The notes: generated by a model from the sequence alone, not told the origin. Positions 7,777 to 16,847 are shown, counted from the stretch's first letter. The stretch is DNA of 64,000 nt from Achromobacter pestifer (GCF_013267355.1 NZ_CP053985.1:5332001-5396000); one strand, 5' to 3'. Numbers and translations are program-made.

Positions 7777-8038
7777 GCGTGACTCCTGTAAAAGGGCCGC
7801 GCCCGTCGCGCGCGCGGCCGGTGTGGGAGGGCGCGGGCCGCCGGCTGGGGCGGGGCGCTTTGCCTGAGATGGCATGGACGATGATACGGCCGGCGCATGC
7901 GCCAGGCGCGGAAAGCGTCTGCGCGCAACGGCAAGCCGATGTAACCGCAGGCCCGCTGTCTTGACGCGCGTCGTAAGGCCGCGCTCGCCCATCAGGCAAA
8001 ATACGGTATCTGCTCAAATCTCGCCGAGAACCGCTGTC

Positions 8039-9193
8039 ATGTCTTTCAAACTCGTCCGCTACGCCTGCGCCGTCGCGCTGGCCGTCCCCGCTTGGTCCGT
8101 CCAGGCTGAAATCGTCATCGGCGTGGATGTGTCCACCACCGGTCCGGCCGCCGCCATCGGCATCCAGACCAATAACGCGATCCGCCTGTGGCCGGCCACG
8201 CTGGGCGGCGAGCCGGCGCGCTACGTGGTGCTGGACGACGGCACCGACGTCAGCCGCGCGGTGAAGAATATGCGCAAGCTGACCTCGGAAGACAAGGTCG
8301 ACGCCATCGTCGGCCCCAACACCACGGCCGCCGCGCTGGCCGGCCTGGACGTGTTGGCCGAAACCGGCACGCCCATGATCGCGCTGGCCGCCTCCAGCGT
8401 CATCGTCGAGCCGCTGTCGGATCCGAAGCGCGCCTGGGCCTTCAAGATGCCGCAGAACGATTCACTCATGGCCACCGCCCTGGTGGCGGACATGAAGAAG
8501 AAGGGCCTGAAGAACGTGGCCTTCATCGGCTTCGCGGATTCCTACGGCGACAGCTGGTGGAAGGAGTTCACGGCGGCTGCCGGGACCGATCTGAAGATCG
8601 TGGCGCAGGAACGCTTCCAGCGCACCGACGCCTCGGTGGTCGGGCAGGTGCTGAAGGTCATCGCCGCCAAGCCGGACGCCGTGCTCATCGCCGGCGCTGG
8701 GACGCCTTCCGCCCTGCCGCAGAAGACGCTGCTGGAACGCGGTTACACCGGCGCCATCTACCAGACGCACGGCATCGGCACGCTGGAATTCCTGCAGGTC
8801 GGCGGCGCGGACGTGGAAGGCACCTTGTTCCCCACCGGCCCCGGCGTGGTGGCGCGCGAGCTGCCCGACGACAACCCGGTCAAGAAGGTGGCGGTGGCCT
8901 TCGCCGACAAGTACGAAGCGCGCTACGGCGCCAACACGCTGACCCAGTTCGCGGGCGACGCCTATGGCGCCTGGATGCTGCTGGACTCGGCGGTGGCGCG
9001 GGCGCTGAAAACCGGTGCCAAACCCGGTACCCCGGAATTCCGCGCGGCCCTGCGCGACGCGCTGGAAAACACGCGCGACCTGGTCGTGCCCAATGGCGTG
9101 CTGAACATCACCAAGGACAACCACCAGGGGTTCGACGAGCGCGCGCGCGTCATGGGCATCGTCAGGAACGGCCGTTTTTCCTATGCGGAATAA
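8039..9193 (+). CDS. ABC transporter periplasmic substrate-binding protein (branched-chain amino acid type, Peripla_BP_6)
   Basis: A 384-residue type I periplasmic binding protein with a Sec signal peptide (LVRYACAVALAVPAWSVQAE, cleavage after VQA). Typical segments are IGVDVSTTGPAAAIG, VDAIVGPNTTAAALA and KNVAFIGFADSYGDSWWKEF. The chosen ATG at 8039 begins directly at the signal peptide; the open frame upstream lacks one. No permease or ATPase gene is adjacent, so this is an orphan receptor that must share a LivHMGF-type membrane complex encoded elsewhere. A terminator follows. The ligand is unknown; LivK-like proteins near catabolic genes often bind aromatic acids or amides. Confidence 0.9.
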   Translation: MSFKLVRYACAVALAVPAWSVQAEIVIGVDVSTTGPAAAIGIQTNNAIRLWPATLGGEPARYVVLDDGTDVSRAVKNMRKLTSEDKVDAIVGPNTTAAALAGLDVLAETGTPMIALAASSVIVEPLSDPKRAWAFKMPQNDSLMATALVADMKKKGLKNVAFIGFADSYGDSWWKEFTAAAGTDLKIVAQERFQRTDASVVGQVLKVIAAKPDAVLIAGAGTPSALPQKTLLERGYTGAIYQTHGIGTLEFLQVGGADVEGTLFPTGPGVVARELPDDNPVKKVAVAFADKYEARYGANTLTQFAGDAYGAWMLLDSAVARALKTGAKPGTPEFRAALRDALENTRDLVVPNGVLNITKDNHQGFDERARVMGIVRNGRFSYAE

Positions 9194-9253
9194 GTGGGGA
9201 CATATATCTCTGCCATTCGTAACTTGTCCTGACGCCGCGTAGGGCGAGGGAGC

Positions 9254-9282
9254 AAAAAGCAGGCTGCGGCCTGCTTTTTTTT
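9254..9282 (+). terminator. Intrinsic terminator after the orphan ABC receptor
   Basis: An 11-bp stem AAAAAGCAGGC / GCCTGCTTTTT with loop TGCG runs into a tract of eight Ts. Confidence 0.88.
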
Positions 9283-9368
9283 GAGCATATCATTCGTGTA
9301 GAAATCATTTAATAGCGTATCATTTTTAGTGAATCCATATACCTCGAAATAAATACAGGAGAAACTGC

Positions 9369-10277
9369 ATGAGCCTGATCCGATCCAGACGTTTGCTGGC
9401 CGCCTTGAGCCTGGGGGTGCTGGCGGCGTGTTCCGACTCGGGATCGGACCAGGCTGCGCCGGCCGCGAGCGCGCCCGCCGCGGCGTCCACCCTGGAAGCC
9501 GCCAAGGCCGCCGGCAAGATACGCATCGGCTACGCCAACGAAGCGCCGTTCGCCTACATGGACAGCAAGGAGTCCAAGGTCACGGGCGAATCCGTGGAGA
9601 TCGCCCGGGTGGTGCTCAAGCGCATGGGCATCAACGACGTGGAGGGCGTCCTGACCGAGTTCGGCTCCCTCATTCCGGGCCTGCAGGCCAAGCGTTTCGA
9701 CATCATCGCGGCGGGCATGTACGTCACGCCCGAACGCTGCCAGCAGGTGGCGTTCTCGGACCCCACTTATGGCGTGGGCCAGTCCTTCCTGGTCAGGCAG
9801 GGCAATCCCAAGAACCTGCACAGCTACGAAGACGTGGTGAAGAATCCCGACGCCAAACTGGGCGTGGTGGTGGGCGCGATCGAAGCGGAATACGCCTCCA
9901 AGATCAAGGTGCCGCCCGCCCAGGTGGTGGTGTTCCCGGACGCGGTCAGCGCGCTGTCCGGCGTGCAGGCAGGGCGCGCCGACGCCTACGCCGCCACGGC
10001 GCTCACGGTCAACGACCTGATGGGCAAGACCAGCGCCGCCAGCGGCCTGGAGAAAGCCGATCCGTTCAAGGACCCCGTCATCGACGGCAAGGACGTGCGC
10101 GGCTACGGCGCCTACGCCTTCCGCAGCGACGACAAGGCCTTTGCCGATGCCTTCAACGCCGAACTGGCCAAGTTCATCGGCACGGAAGAGCACCAGAAAC
10201 TCGTGGCGCCTTTCGGCTTCACCGCGCAGGAACTGCCCAAGGGGGTCACGGCCGCCAAGCTGTGCGCCGGCCAGTAA
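9369..10277 (+). CDS. ehuB: Ectoine/hydroxyectoine ABC transporter substrate-binding protein (EhuB-like), predicted lipoprotein
   Basis: A 302-residue SBP_bac_3 protein. Family-specific strings match the EhuB group: IRIGYANEAPFAYMD, VLTEFGSLIPGLQAKRFDII, AAGMYVTPERCQQVAF. The N terminus has a lipobox (LGVLAAC, Cys21), so it should be lipid-anchored rather than free in the periplasm. This is less common for this family in Gram-negatives. The residue after Cys21 is Ser, not the Asp that retains lipoproteins in the inner membrane. It is the first gene of a four-gene operon (ehuBCDA) with 10-base or overlapping spacing. An AGGAGA site precedes the ATG. Other compatible-solute ligands are possible. 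Confidence 0.85.
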   Translation: MSLIRSRRLLAALSLGVLAACSDSGSDQAAPAASAPAAASTLEAAKAAGKIRIGYANEAPFAYMDSKESKVTGESVEIARVVLKRMGINDVEGVLTEFGSLIPGLQAKRFDIIAAGMYVTPERCQQVAFSDPTYGVGQSFLVRQGNPKNLHSYEDVVKNPDAKLGVVVGAIEAEYASKIKVPPAQVVVFPDAVSALSGVQAGRADAYAATALTVNDLMGKTSAASGLEKADPFKDPVIDGKDVRGYGAYAFRSDDKAFADAFNAELAKFIGTEEHQKLVAPFGFTAQELPKGVTAAKLCAGQ

Positions 10278-10287
10278 GGGGGCGCGC

Positions 10288-10941
10288 ATGCGGTTGATAT
10301 CCGAGCATTTCGCCGAACTGGCGCCGCCGCTCTTGCAGGGGTTGGCGGTGACCCTGGAGATCATGGCCGGCGCGGTGGTGCTGGCCGTTCCGCTGGCGCT
10401 GGCCGCGGGCATCGGGCGCCTGTCGTCTTTGCGCCCGCTGCGCTGGATCTCGGCGGTCTACGTCGAAGTATTCCGCGGCACCTCGGCCCTGGTGCAGCTC
10501 TTCTGGTTCTACTTCGTGCTGCCGCTGTTCGGCGTGCAACTGCCGGCCATGCTGGTGGGCATCGTGGTGCTGGCGCTGAATGCCGGGGCCTACGGCGCGG
10601 AAGTGGTGCGCGGCGCGATCCGCGCGGTGCCGCCGGGCCAGCGCGAAGCCGGCATCGCGCTGAACCTGACGCGCGGCCAGATCATGCGCCGCATCGTGGT
10701 GCCGCAAGCCGTGCCGGCCATGCTGCCGCCGGCCGGCAACCTGCTGATCGAGCTGTTGAAGAACACCGCGCTGGTGTCCCTCGTCACCATCACCGACCTG
10801 ACCTTCCGCGGCCAGCTGCTGCGCAGCGAGACCCTGCGCACCACCGAGATCTTCACCCTGATGCTGCTGATGTACTTCGCCGCGGCCCTGCTGATCACGG
10901 CCGGCGTGCGCCTGTTGGAACGCAAGGTGCGCCTGCGATGA
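10288..10941 (+). CDS. ehuC: Ectoine/hydroxyectoine ABC transporter permease (EhuC-like)
   Basis: A 217-residue inner-membrane permease of the HisMQ type with about five membrane segments and the EAA loop (GAIRAVPPGQREAGIALNLT) that docks on the ATPase. The ATG at 10288 lies ten bases after the ehuB stop and follows AAGGGGG. Its stop overlaps the next gene by ATGA. It should pair with EhuD as the two membrane subunits. Confidence 0.88.
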   Translation: MRLISEHFAELAPPLLQGLAVTLEIMAGAVVLAVPLALAAGIGRLSSLRPLRWISAVYVEVFRGTSALVQLFWFYFVLPLFGVQLPAMLVGIVVLALNAGAYGAEVVRGAIRAVPPGQREAGIALNLTRGQIMRRIVVPQAVPAMLPPAGNLLIELLKNTALVSLVTITDLTFRGQLLRSETLRTTEIFTLMLLMYFAAALLITAGVRLLERKVRLR

Positions 10942-11609
10942 AGCCGGTGTTCGACTGGTCCTTCGCCCTGGAGATCCTGCCCACCCTGGGTTCCGCGCTG
11001 ATCATCACGATCCAGGCCACGGTGCTGGGCATGCTGGTGGCCGTCACGCTGGGCCTGGCGCTGGCCTTGCTGCGGCGTTCGCGCTTGCGCATCGTGTCGC
11101 TGCCCACGGCCTGCGTGATCGAGTTCGTGCGCAGCACGCCCTTGCTGGTGCAGATGTACTTCCTGTTCTATGTGCTGCCGCTGACGGGCGTGCGCCTGTC
11201 GCCGCTGGCCACCGGCATTACCGCGCTGGGCCTGCATTACGCGACCTATTGCGCCGAGGTCTACCGCGCCGGCATCGAAGCGGTGCCGCGCGGCCAATGG
11301 GAGGCCGCCACCGCGCTGAACATGTCGCGCTGGCGCACGGCGGTGGGCGTGGTGCTGCCGCAGGCGATCCCGCCGGTGGTGCCGGCGCTGGGCAATTACC
11401 TGGTGGCCATGTTCAAGGACACCCCGCTCCTGTCGGCGATCACCGTGGTGGAACTGCTGCAGCAGAGCAAGATCATCGGCTCGGCGACGTTCCGCTACAC
11501 CGAGCCCCTGACCCTGGTGGGCCTGCTGTTCCTGGCGCTGAGCCTGGTGGCGGCCTGGGGCGTGCGCGGGCTGGAGGCCCGCCTGCAACGATATGGAGGA
11601 AAGCGATGA
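10938..11609 (+). CDS. ehuD: Ectoine/hydroxyectoine ABC transporter permease (EhuD-like)
   Basis: A 223-residue HisMQ-type permease with the EAA loop GIEAVPRGQWEAATALNMS and about five membrane helices. It is translationally coupled on both sides by ATGA overlaps (with ehuC at 10938-10941 and with the ATPase at 11606-11609). It is paralogous to EhuC, as expected for heteromeric polar amino acid-type importers. Confidence 0.88.
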   Translation: MKPVFDWSFALEILPTLGSALIITIQATVLGMLVAVTLGLALALLRRSRLRIVSLPTACVIEFVRSTPLLVQMYFLFYVLPLTGVRLSPLATGITALGLHYATYCAEVYRAGIEAVPRGQWEAATALNMSRWRTAVGVVLPQAIPPVVPALGNYLVAMFKDTPLLSAITVVELLQQSKIIGSATFRYTEPLTLVGLLFLALSLVAAWGVRGLEARLQRYGGKR

Positions 11610-12376
11610 GCGCCAGCGTGAGCATCAAGAACCTGCGCAAGCAGTACGGCGAACTGGAGGTGCTGCGCGGCATCAACCTGGAGATACCGTCGGGCCAGAC
11701 CGTGGCCGTGATCGGCCCCTCGGGTTCAGGCAAGTCGACCCTGCTGCGCGTGCTGATGACGCTGGACCCGCCCACCAGCGGCGACATCGAAATCGACGGC
11801 GTGCCCATGTGGGCCGATGCGCAGGGCCGGCCGGCCGGCCCCAACTCCGAGCACCTGCGCAAGGTCCGCGGCAAGATCGGCATGGTGTTCCAGCACTTCA
11901 ACCTGTTCCCGCACATGACCGCGCTGGGCAACGCCATGGAGGCGCCGCTGCATGTGCGGGGCATGCCCCGCGCCCAGGCCCGCGAACACGCCGTGGAGTA
12001 CCTGGAAATGGTCGGCCTGGGCGACAAGCTGGATGTCTATCCGGCGCAGTTGTCGGGCGGACAGAAGCAGCGCGTGGGCATCGCGCGGGCGCTGGCCATG
12101 TGCCCCCACATCATGTTGTTCGACGAGGTGACTTCGGCGCTGGATCCGGAGCTGGTCGGAGGCATCCTGCAGATCCTGCGCGACCTGTCGGCCCGGCGCA
12201 GCATGACGATGATCATCGTGACCCACCAGATGAAGTTCGCTGAACGCAGCTCGGACCGGACCCTGTTCTTCGACGAAGGCAATATCGTCGAGGACGCCGA
12301 ATCGTCGGTGCTGTTCAGCCAGCCGAAAGAGGCGCGTACGCGCCAGTTCCTGGACTCGGTGATCGAAGGGCAGTAG
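11606..12376 (+). CDS. ehuA: Ectoine/hydroxyectoine ABC transporter ATP-binding protein (EhuA-like)
   Basis: A 256-residue ABC ATPase with Walker A GPSGSGKST (about residues 35-43), Q-loop MVFQHFNLFPH, signature LSGGQKQR, Walker B IMLFDEVTSALDP and switch His in VTHQM. It is the last gene of the ehu operon, overlapping ehuD by ATGA. No ectoine catabolic genes (eutDE/doeAB type) are in the window, so the system may serve osmoprotection, or catabolism encoded elsewhere. Confidence 0.9.
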   Translation: MSASVSIKNLRKQYGELEVLRGINLEIPSGQTVAVIGPSGSGKSTLLRVLMTLDPPTSGDIEIDGVPMWADAQGRPAGPNSEHLRKVRGKIGMVFQHFNLFPHMTALGNAMEAPLHVRGMPRAQAREHAVEYLEMVGLGDKLDVYPAQLSGGQKQRVGIARALAMCPHIMLFDEVTSALDPELVGGILQILRDLSARRSMTMIIVTHQMKFAERSSDRTLFFDEGNIVEDAESSVLFSQPKEARTRQFLDSVIEGQ

Positions 12377-12483
12377 CGCATCGCCTGCGGACGCGGTTTG
12401 ACCCCGCCCGGGGCTGCGGTATTCAGGCCGCCAGCCGGGGCGGGGCGCTATGCTGTCGCATCCAACGCCCCGGAGGCTACCGC

Positions 12484-13596
12484 ATGTCGCTGCTTTTCAG
12501 TCCCACGTCCATTGGCCAGCTGGAGCTGGCCAACCGCATCGTCATCGCGCCCATGTGCGAGTATTCGGCTGAAAATGGCCTGGCGACCGACTGGCACATG
12601 ATCCATCTGGGGCACCTGGCCTTATCCGGCGCCGCGCTGCTGTTCGTGGAAGCCACCGCCGTGGAGCCCGACGGCCGCATCACCCCGGGAGACCTGGGCC
12701 TGTGGTCCGACGAAACCGAGGCGGCCATCGGCCGCGTCGTGGCCGCCATCCGCCGCTATGCGCCCATCAAGCTGGGCATACAGCTAGGCCATGCGGGCCG
12801 CAAGGCTTCCAGCGAAGCGCCCTGGAACGGCGGCCAGCTGGTGCCGTCCGAGGCCGGCGGCTGGCAAGGCTGGGCGCCTTCGGCCGTGCCGCACAACGCG
12901 TCCGAACCGCCGCCCCACGCGCTGGACGCGGTGGGCCTGGCGCGTGTGCGCGACGCCTTCGTGGCCAGCGCCAAGCGCGCCCTGCGGCTGGGCTTCGACG
13001 CGATCGAGCTGCACGCCGCGCACGGCTATCTGCTGCATCAGTTCCTGTCGCCGCTGTCCAACCGGCGCGACGATGCCTACGGCGGTTCGCTCGAGAACCG
13101 CATGCGCTTTCCGCTCGAAGTCTTCCAGGCGCTGCGCGAGGCTGTTCCGCCGTCGGTGACGCTGGGTGTGCGCGTGTCGGCCACCGACTGGGTCGAAGGC
13201 GGCTGGGATCTGCAACAGACGCTGGTCCTGGCGCAAGCCTTGAAGGAACGGGGCTGTGAATTCATCGACGTCTCCAGCGGCGGCGTCTCGTCCCAGCAGA
13301 AGATTCCCGTGGGCCCGAACTACCAGGTGCCGTTCGCCGAGGAGATCAAGCGCAAGGTGGGCATGCCCACCATCACGGTGGGCCTGATCACCGAGGCGCA
13401 GCAGGCGGAAGACATCCTCCAGAACGGCCAGGCCGACATGGTCGCGCTGGCGCGCGGCATGCTGTACGACCCGCGCTGGCCGTGGCACGCCGCGGCGCAA
13501 CTGGGCGGCCAGGTCAGCGCGCCGCGCCAGTACTGGCGCTCGCAGCCGCGGGACCAGAAGGCGTTGTTTGGCGAGACGCGCTTCGGCCAGCGCTAG
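12484..13596 (+). CDS. NADH:flavin oxidoreductase, old yellow enzyme family (YqjM-like)
   Basis: A 370-residue TIM-barrel FMN enzyme. The YqjM-type features are visible: Cys25 in APMCEYSAE, which tunes the flavin; the His177-Ala-Ala-His180 substrate-binding pair in IELHAAHGYLLHQF; and QLGHAGRKAS for FMN binding. It reduces activated C=C bonds or nitro groups with NAD(P)H. It ends convergently with the maleylacetate reductase gene, separated by a strong hairpin. It may belong functionally to an aromatic or unsaturated acid pathway, but this is inference. Confidence 0.93.
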   Translation: MSLLFSPTSIGQLELANRIVIAPMCEYSAENGLATDWHMIHLGHLALSGAALLFVEATAVEPDGRITPGDLGLWSDETEAAIGRVVAAIRRYAPIKLGIQLGHAGRKASSEAPWNGGQLVPSEAGGWQGWAPSAVPHNASEPPPHALDAVGLARVRDAFVASAKRALRLGFDAIELHAAHGYLLHQFLSPLSNRRDDAYGGSLENRMRFPLEVFQALREAVPPSVTLGVRVSATDWVEGGWDLQQTLVLAQALKERGCEFIDVSSGGVSSQQKIPVGPNYQVPFAEEIKRKVGMPTITVGLITEAQQAEDILQNGQADMVALARGMLYDPRWPWHAAAQLGGQVSAPRQYWRSQPRDQKALFGETRFGQR

Positions 13597-13602
13597 GCGC
13601 AA

Positions 13603-13625
13603 CCGGCAGGCCGGCGGCCTGCCGG
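13603..13625. terminator. Bidirectional hairpin between convergent genes (no U-run)
   Basis: A perfect 10-bp stem CCGGCAGGCC / GGCCTGCCGG with a 3-base loop in the 36-base gap between the convergent oxidoreductase and maleylacetate reductase genes. There is no T-tract on either side, so it is a terminator-like or mRNA 3'-end hairpin rather than a textbook intrinsic terminator. Confidence 0.5.
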
Positions 13626-13632
13626 ACCCCGT

Positions 13633-14730
13633 TTATTGCGGCCGCCTGCCGTCGTAGGCGTTCTGCAGCAGCGCCCGCAAGGCCTCGCGTTCCAGCGGGC
13701 GAGGATTGGGGTAGGGCGTCTGCAAGGCGATGTCGCAGGCGCGGTCCAGGTCTTCCTGCCGCATGCCGATGTCGCGCAAGGCGGTGGGCGCGCCCAGCGA
13801 ACTGGCCAGGTCGAACACGCCCGTCGCGGCAGCCGGCGCGCCCAGCGCCGCCGCGATGCGCGCCATGGCCTGCGGCGCGGCCGCGGCGTTGTAGGCCAGG
13901 GCTTGCGGCAGCACCACGGTGTGGACTTCGGCGTGCGGCAGGTTGAAGCTGCCGCCCAGCGTATGGCAGAGCTTGTGATGCAGCGCCATGCCCACGCTGC
14001 CCAGCACCGTGCCGCACAGCCAGGCGCCGTAGAGCGCGTCGCCGCGCGCCTGCAGCAGGTCCGCGCCGTTGGCGCCGGCGTGGATGGCGGGCAGCGCCTG
14101 CGCCAGCGCGCGTATGCCTTCCTGCGCCATCAGGTCCATGATCGGATTGCCGTCCGGCGAATAGAGGCCTTCGGCCGCATGGGCAATGGCGTTGATGCCG
14201 CTGGTCACGCTCATCGATACCGGCAGCGACAGGCTGAGCTCGGGGTCGTACACCACGCTGCGCGGCAGCACCCGGTCGTCCTTGCCGGTCTTTTTCACGC
14301 CGGCCTCGGTGAGACCGTAGATCGGCGTCATCTCCGAGCCCGCATACGTGGTGGGCACGGCGATGACCGGCAGCCCGGAGTCCAGGGCGATCGCCTTGCC
14401 CAGGCCGATGGTGGAGCCGCCGCCCACGGCTACCGCGCAATCGGCGCCCAGCTCGCGCGCCGCCTCGCGCGCCTGGCGCGCGATTTCGATGGGCACGTGC
14501 ATCACGGCCTGATCGAAGATTCCGGCCACCCGCGGCGCGCCCAGCAGGGCCGCTACCCGCTCGGCCTGCGCGCGCTGCGGCGGCGTGCAGAGCACCAGCG
14601 CGCGCCGCAGCCCCAGCGCATCGAGTTCGGCCGCCAGGCCGCCCAGGCTGCCCGGCCCGAAGACCACGCGTTGGGCGCGGCTGGCATAGATGAAGGAGTG
14701 CATGGCGTTCGCCGTCTGCATGTCGGTCAT
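13633..14730 (-). CDS. Maleylacetate reductase (iron-containing alcohol dehydrogenase family)
   Basis: A 365-residue protein of the MacA/TfdF group. The NAD-binding segment GGGSTIGLGKAIAL is followed by VPTTYAGSEMTPIYG, and the histidine-rich active-site segment reads HHKLCHTLGGSFNLPHAEVH. It reduces maleylacetate to 3-oxoadipate at the end of (chloro)aromatic, resorcinol or hydroxyquinol degradation. The gene overlaps the upstream Bug gene by 4 bases (ATGA) and forms a two-gene operon with it. No ring-cleaving dioxygenase is in the window, so the upper pathway must be elsewhere. Confidence 0.93.
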   Translation of the reverse strand: MTDMQTANAMHSFIYASRAQRVVFGPGSLGGLAAELDALGLRRALVLCTPPQRAQAERVAALLGAPRVAGIFDQAVMHVPIEIARQAREAARELGADCAVAVGGGSTIGLGKAIALDSGLPVIAVPTTYAGSEMTPIYGLTEAGVKKTGKDDRVLPRSVVYDPELSLSLPVSMSVTSGINAIAHAAEGLYSPDGNPIMDLMAQEGIRALAQALPAIHAGANGADLLQARGDALYGAWLCGTVLGSVGMALHHKLCHTLGGSFNLPHAEVHTVVLPQALAYNAAAAPQAMARIAAALGAPAAATGVFDLASSLGAPTALRDIGMRQEDLDRACDIALQTPYPNPRPLEREALRALLQNAYDGRRPQ

Positions 14731-15716
14731 TGTGCAACGATTCCGCGGCTCTTGATGAGCTGGCCCCAGCGCTGGGATTCGGCCTGCACCAGCCGGTTCA
14801 TGTCGTCGCGGCCGCCGGCCACCACTTCGAAGCCGGATTCGGTGATGCGTCCGGCCACGGCCGGATCGCGCAGCGCCGCGATGGTGGCCTCGGCCAGCTT
14901 GTCCAGCGTTGCCGCCGGCGTTTGCGCCGGCGCCACCATGCCCACCCAGGAATAGATCTCGAAGCCCGGATAGCTCTCGGCGATGGCGGGCACGTCCGGC
15001 AGGGCGGCGACGCGCTTGGGCGCGGTCACCGCCAGCGCGCGCAGTTTGCCGCTCTGGATGTGGGGCAGCACCAGCGGCAGGCTGGCGATGATGGATTCGA
15101 CGTGTCCGCCCATCAGGTCCGACACGGCCGGGCCGCCGCCGCGGTAGGGTGTATGGATGCCGCTGGTGCCCGCGGCCTGGTGGAACATTTCGGCTGCCAG
15201 ATGGTTGGAGCTGCCCGCGCCGACCGAGGCGTAGGACACGCCGCCCTTCTTGCCGGCCGCGATGTAGTCCGCCAGTGTCTGGTAGGGGCCGCTGGCCGTG
15301 ACCGCCAGCACCATGGGCGAACGCACCATGTACGACACGCCGGTCAGGTCGCGGGTCGAGTCATAGGGCAGCTTGGGGTAGATGTGTTGTTCGGTGGCGT
15401 ACGAATCGAACACCATTGCCACGGTGTAGCCGTCGGGGGCTGACTTGGCCACCAGCGCGGTGCCTATGGTGCCGCCGGCGCCGCCGCGGTTGTCGATGAC
15501 CACGGTCTGGCCCAGCTTGTCCTGCAACGCCTGTTGCACCTGGCGCGCGACCCGGTCCACGGTGCCGCCCGCGGCAAAGGGCACCACTACCGTCACCGGC
15601 TTGCTGGGGTAGGACTCGGCTGCGGCGGGCAGGGCGGTGGCCCAGGCGCTGGCGGCCAAGACGGCACTGGCCAGCAGGGCGCGGGGCGAACGGCGGAATG
15701 CGGTGATCGGGGGCAT
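14727..15716 (-). CDS. Bug family (TctC-like) periplasmic receptor
   Basis: A 329-residue Bug receptor with a signal peptide cleaved near residue 32 (ALPAAAESYPSKPVTVVVPF). Family segments VIDNRGGAGGTIG, APDGYTVAM and TPYRGGGPAVSDLMGG are present. The ATG at 15716 is preceded by AGGAGA. The frame is open further upstream but without a signal sequence. It is operon-paired with maleylacetate reductase, so the ligand may be an aromatic or dicarboxylic acid leading to maleylacetate. A LysR gene is divergent. Confidence 0.92.
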   Translation of the reverse strand: MPPITAFRRSPRALLASAVLAASAWATALPAAAESYPSKPVTVVVPFAAGGTVDRVARQVQQALQDKLGQTVVIDNRGGAGGTIGTALVAKSAPDGYTVAMVFDSYATEQHIYPKLPYDSTRDLTGVSYMVRSPMVLAVTASGPYQTLADYIAAGKKGGVSYASVGAGSSNHLAAEMFHQAAGTSGIHTPYRGGGPAVSDLMGGHVESIIASLPLVLPHIQSGKLRALAVTAPKRVAALPDVPAIAESYPGFEIYSWVGMVAPAQTPAATLDKLAEATIAALRDPAVAGRITESGFEVVAGGRDDMNRLVQAESQRWGQLIKSRGIVAQ

Positions 15717-15862
15717 GCGGGTCTCCTGGGCTTGTAATCGTTGTAGTTGGCCGTCGATCTTTGTCGAAATTGCCAAAATGCGGCCATACACGGTATCGTA
15801 AATGCCAAACCTCCCAGGAAAGCAGGCGCCGCGCGCCAAAGCCTTTTGCGCCATACGCACAA

Positions 15863-16798
15863 ATGAAAACCGTCAAATTCGCCGAGAGCCTGTCGATCTT
15901 CGTGGACGTCGCCCGCGCGCAGAGCTTTTCCGAAGTAGCCCGCCGCCGCGGCATGGTGGCGTCGTCCGTGGCGCGGCAGATCGGCGCGCTGGAGTCCGAG
16001 CTCAAGGTGCCGCTGTTCGTGCGTTCCACCCGCGCCCTGATGCCCACCGAGGCCGGCGAGGTGCTCTACGAGCGCGCCGTCAAGATCCTGCACGACATGA
16101 CCGAGGCGCGTTCCGAAGTCATTTCGCTGGAGCAGACCGTGCAAGGCTTGCTGCGGGTCAGCTGCCTGCCCGCGTTCGCGCGGCGCTACGTGGTGCCCAT
16201 GCTGCACCAGCTGGGCGAACGCCATCCGCAATTGCAGGTGGAGCTGGAACTGACCGAGCGCGTGGTGGATCCGGTGGTTGAACGCATGGACGTGGTGGTG
16301 CGGGTGGGGCAGCAGCCCGACAGCAGCCTGATCGGGCAGCGCATCGGCAGCCACCGCTACCTGATCTGCGCCGCGCCCTCATACCTGGAGCGCCACGGCG
16401 TGCCGCGCACGCTGGCGGACCTGTCGCGCCATCGCCTCATCGACCGGCGCCACAGCACCAGCGTGCGTGGCTGGCGCGAGCTGGGCGATGGCCAGTGGGC
16501 GCAGGACGCCCGATTCGTTCTGGAATGCGACGACTGCGACGCGCGGCGGTTCGCGGCGCTGGAAGGGTTGGGCATCGCGCTCATGCCCAACTGGTCCGCG
16601 GGCGCGGACCTGGGCGCAGGCCGGTTGGTACAGCTGACCTTGCAGGACGCCAGCCCGCCGCCGGAAAGCGGCATCTACCTGCTGCGCGCCATGCCGCGCG
16701 CCAACGCGCGCATCCGCGCCTTCACCGAGCAACTGCGGCGGCAGATCGGCTCGCCTTCCGTGTGGGACGCGGCCATCGAGGCTGCGCGCGCGGCCTGA
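15863..16798 (+). CDS. LysR family transcriptional regulator
   Basis: A 311-residue LysR protein with a winged helix-turn-helix at about residues 5-65 (LSIFVDVARAQSFSEVARR, then ASSVARQIGALE) and an effector domain from about residue 95. It belongs to the CrgA/DsdC-like side of the family by the string LRVSCLPAFARRYVVPML. The ATG at 15863 begins just before the HTH. It is divergent from the Bug/maleylacetate reductase operon, which it probably activates. A small dyad, ATAC-ACG-GTAT at 15786-15796, lies in the shared gap. Confidence 0.9.
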   Translation: MKTVKFAESLSIFVDVARAQSFSEVARRRGMVASSVARQIGALESELKVPLFVRSTRALMPTEAGEVLYERAVKILHDMTEARSEVISLEQTVQGLLRVSCLPAFARRYVVPMLHQLGERHPQLQVELELTERVVDPVVERMDVVVRVGQQPDSSLIGQRIGSHRYLICAAPSYLERHGVPRTLADLSRHRLIDRRHSTSVRGWRELGDGQWAQDARFVLECDDCDARRFAALEGLGIALMPNWSAGADLGAGRLVQLTLQDASPPPESGIYLLRAMPRANARIRAFTEQLRRQIGSPSVWDAAIEAARAA

Positions 16799-16847
16799 CG
16801 CTGCCGGCCGCCGGGCCGCGTGGCCGCGGTCCGGTCCCGAGGGCATC

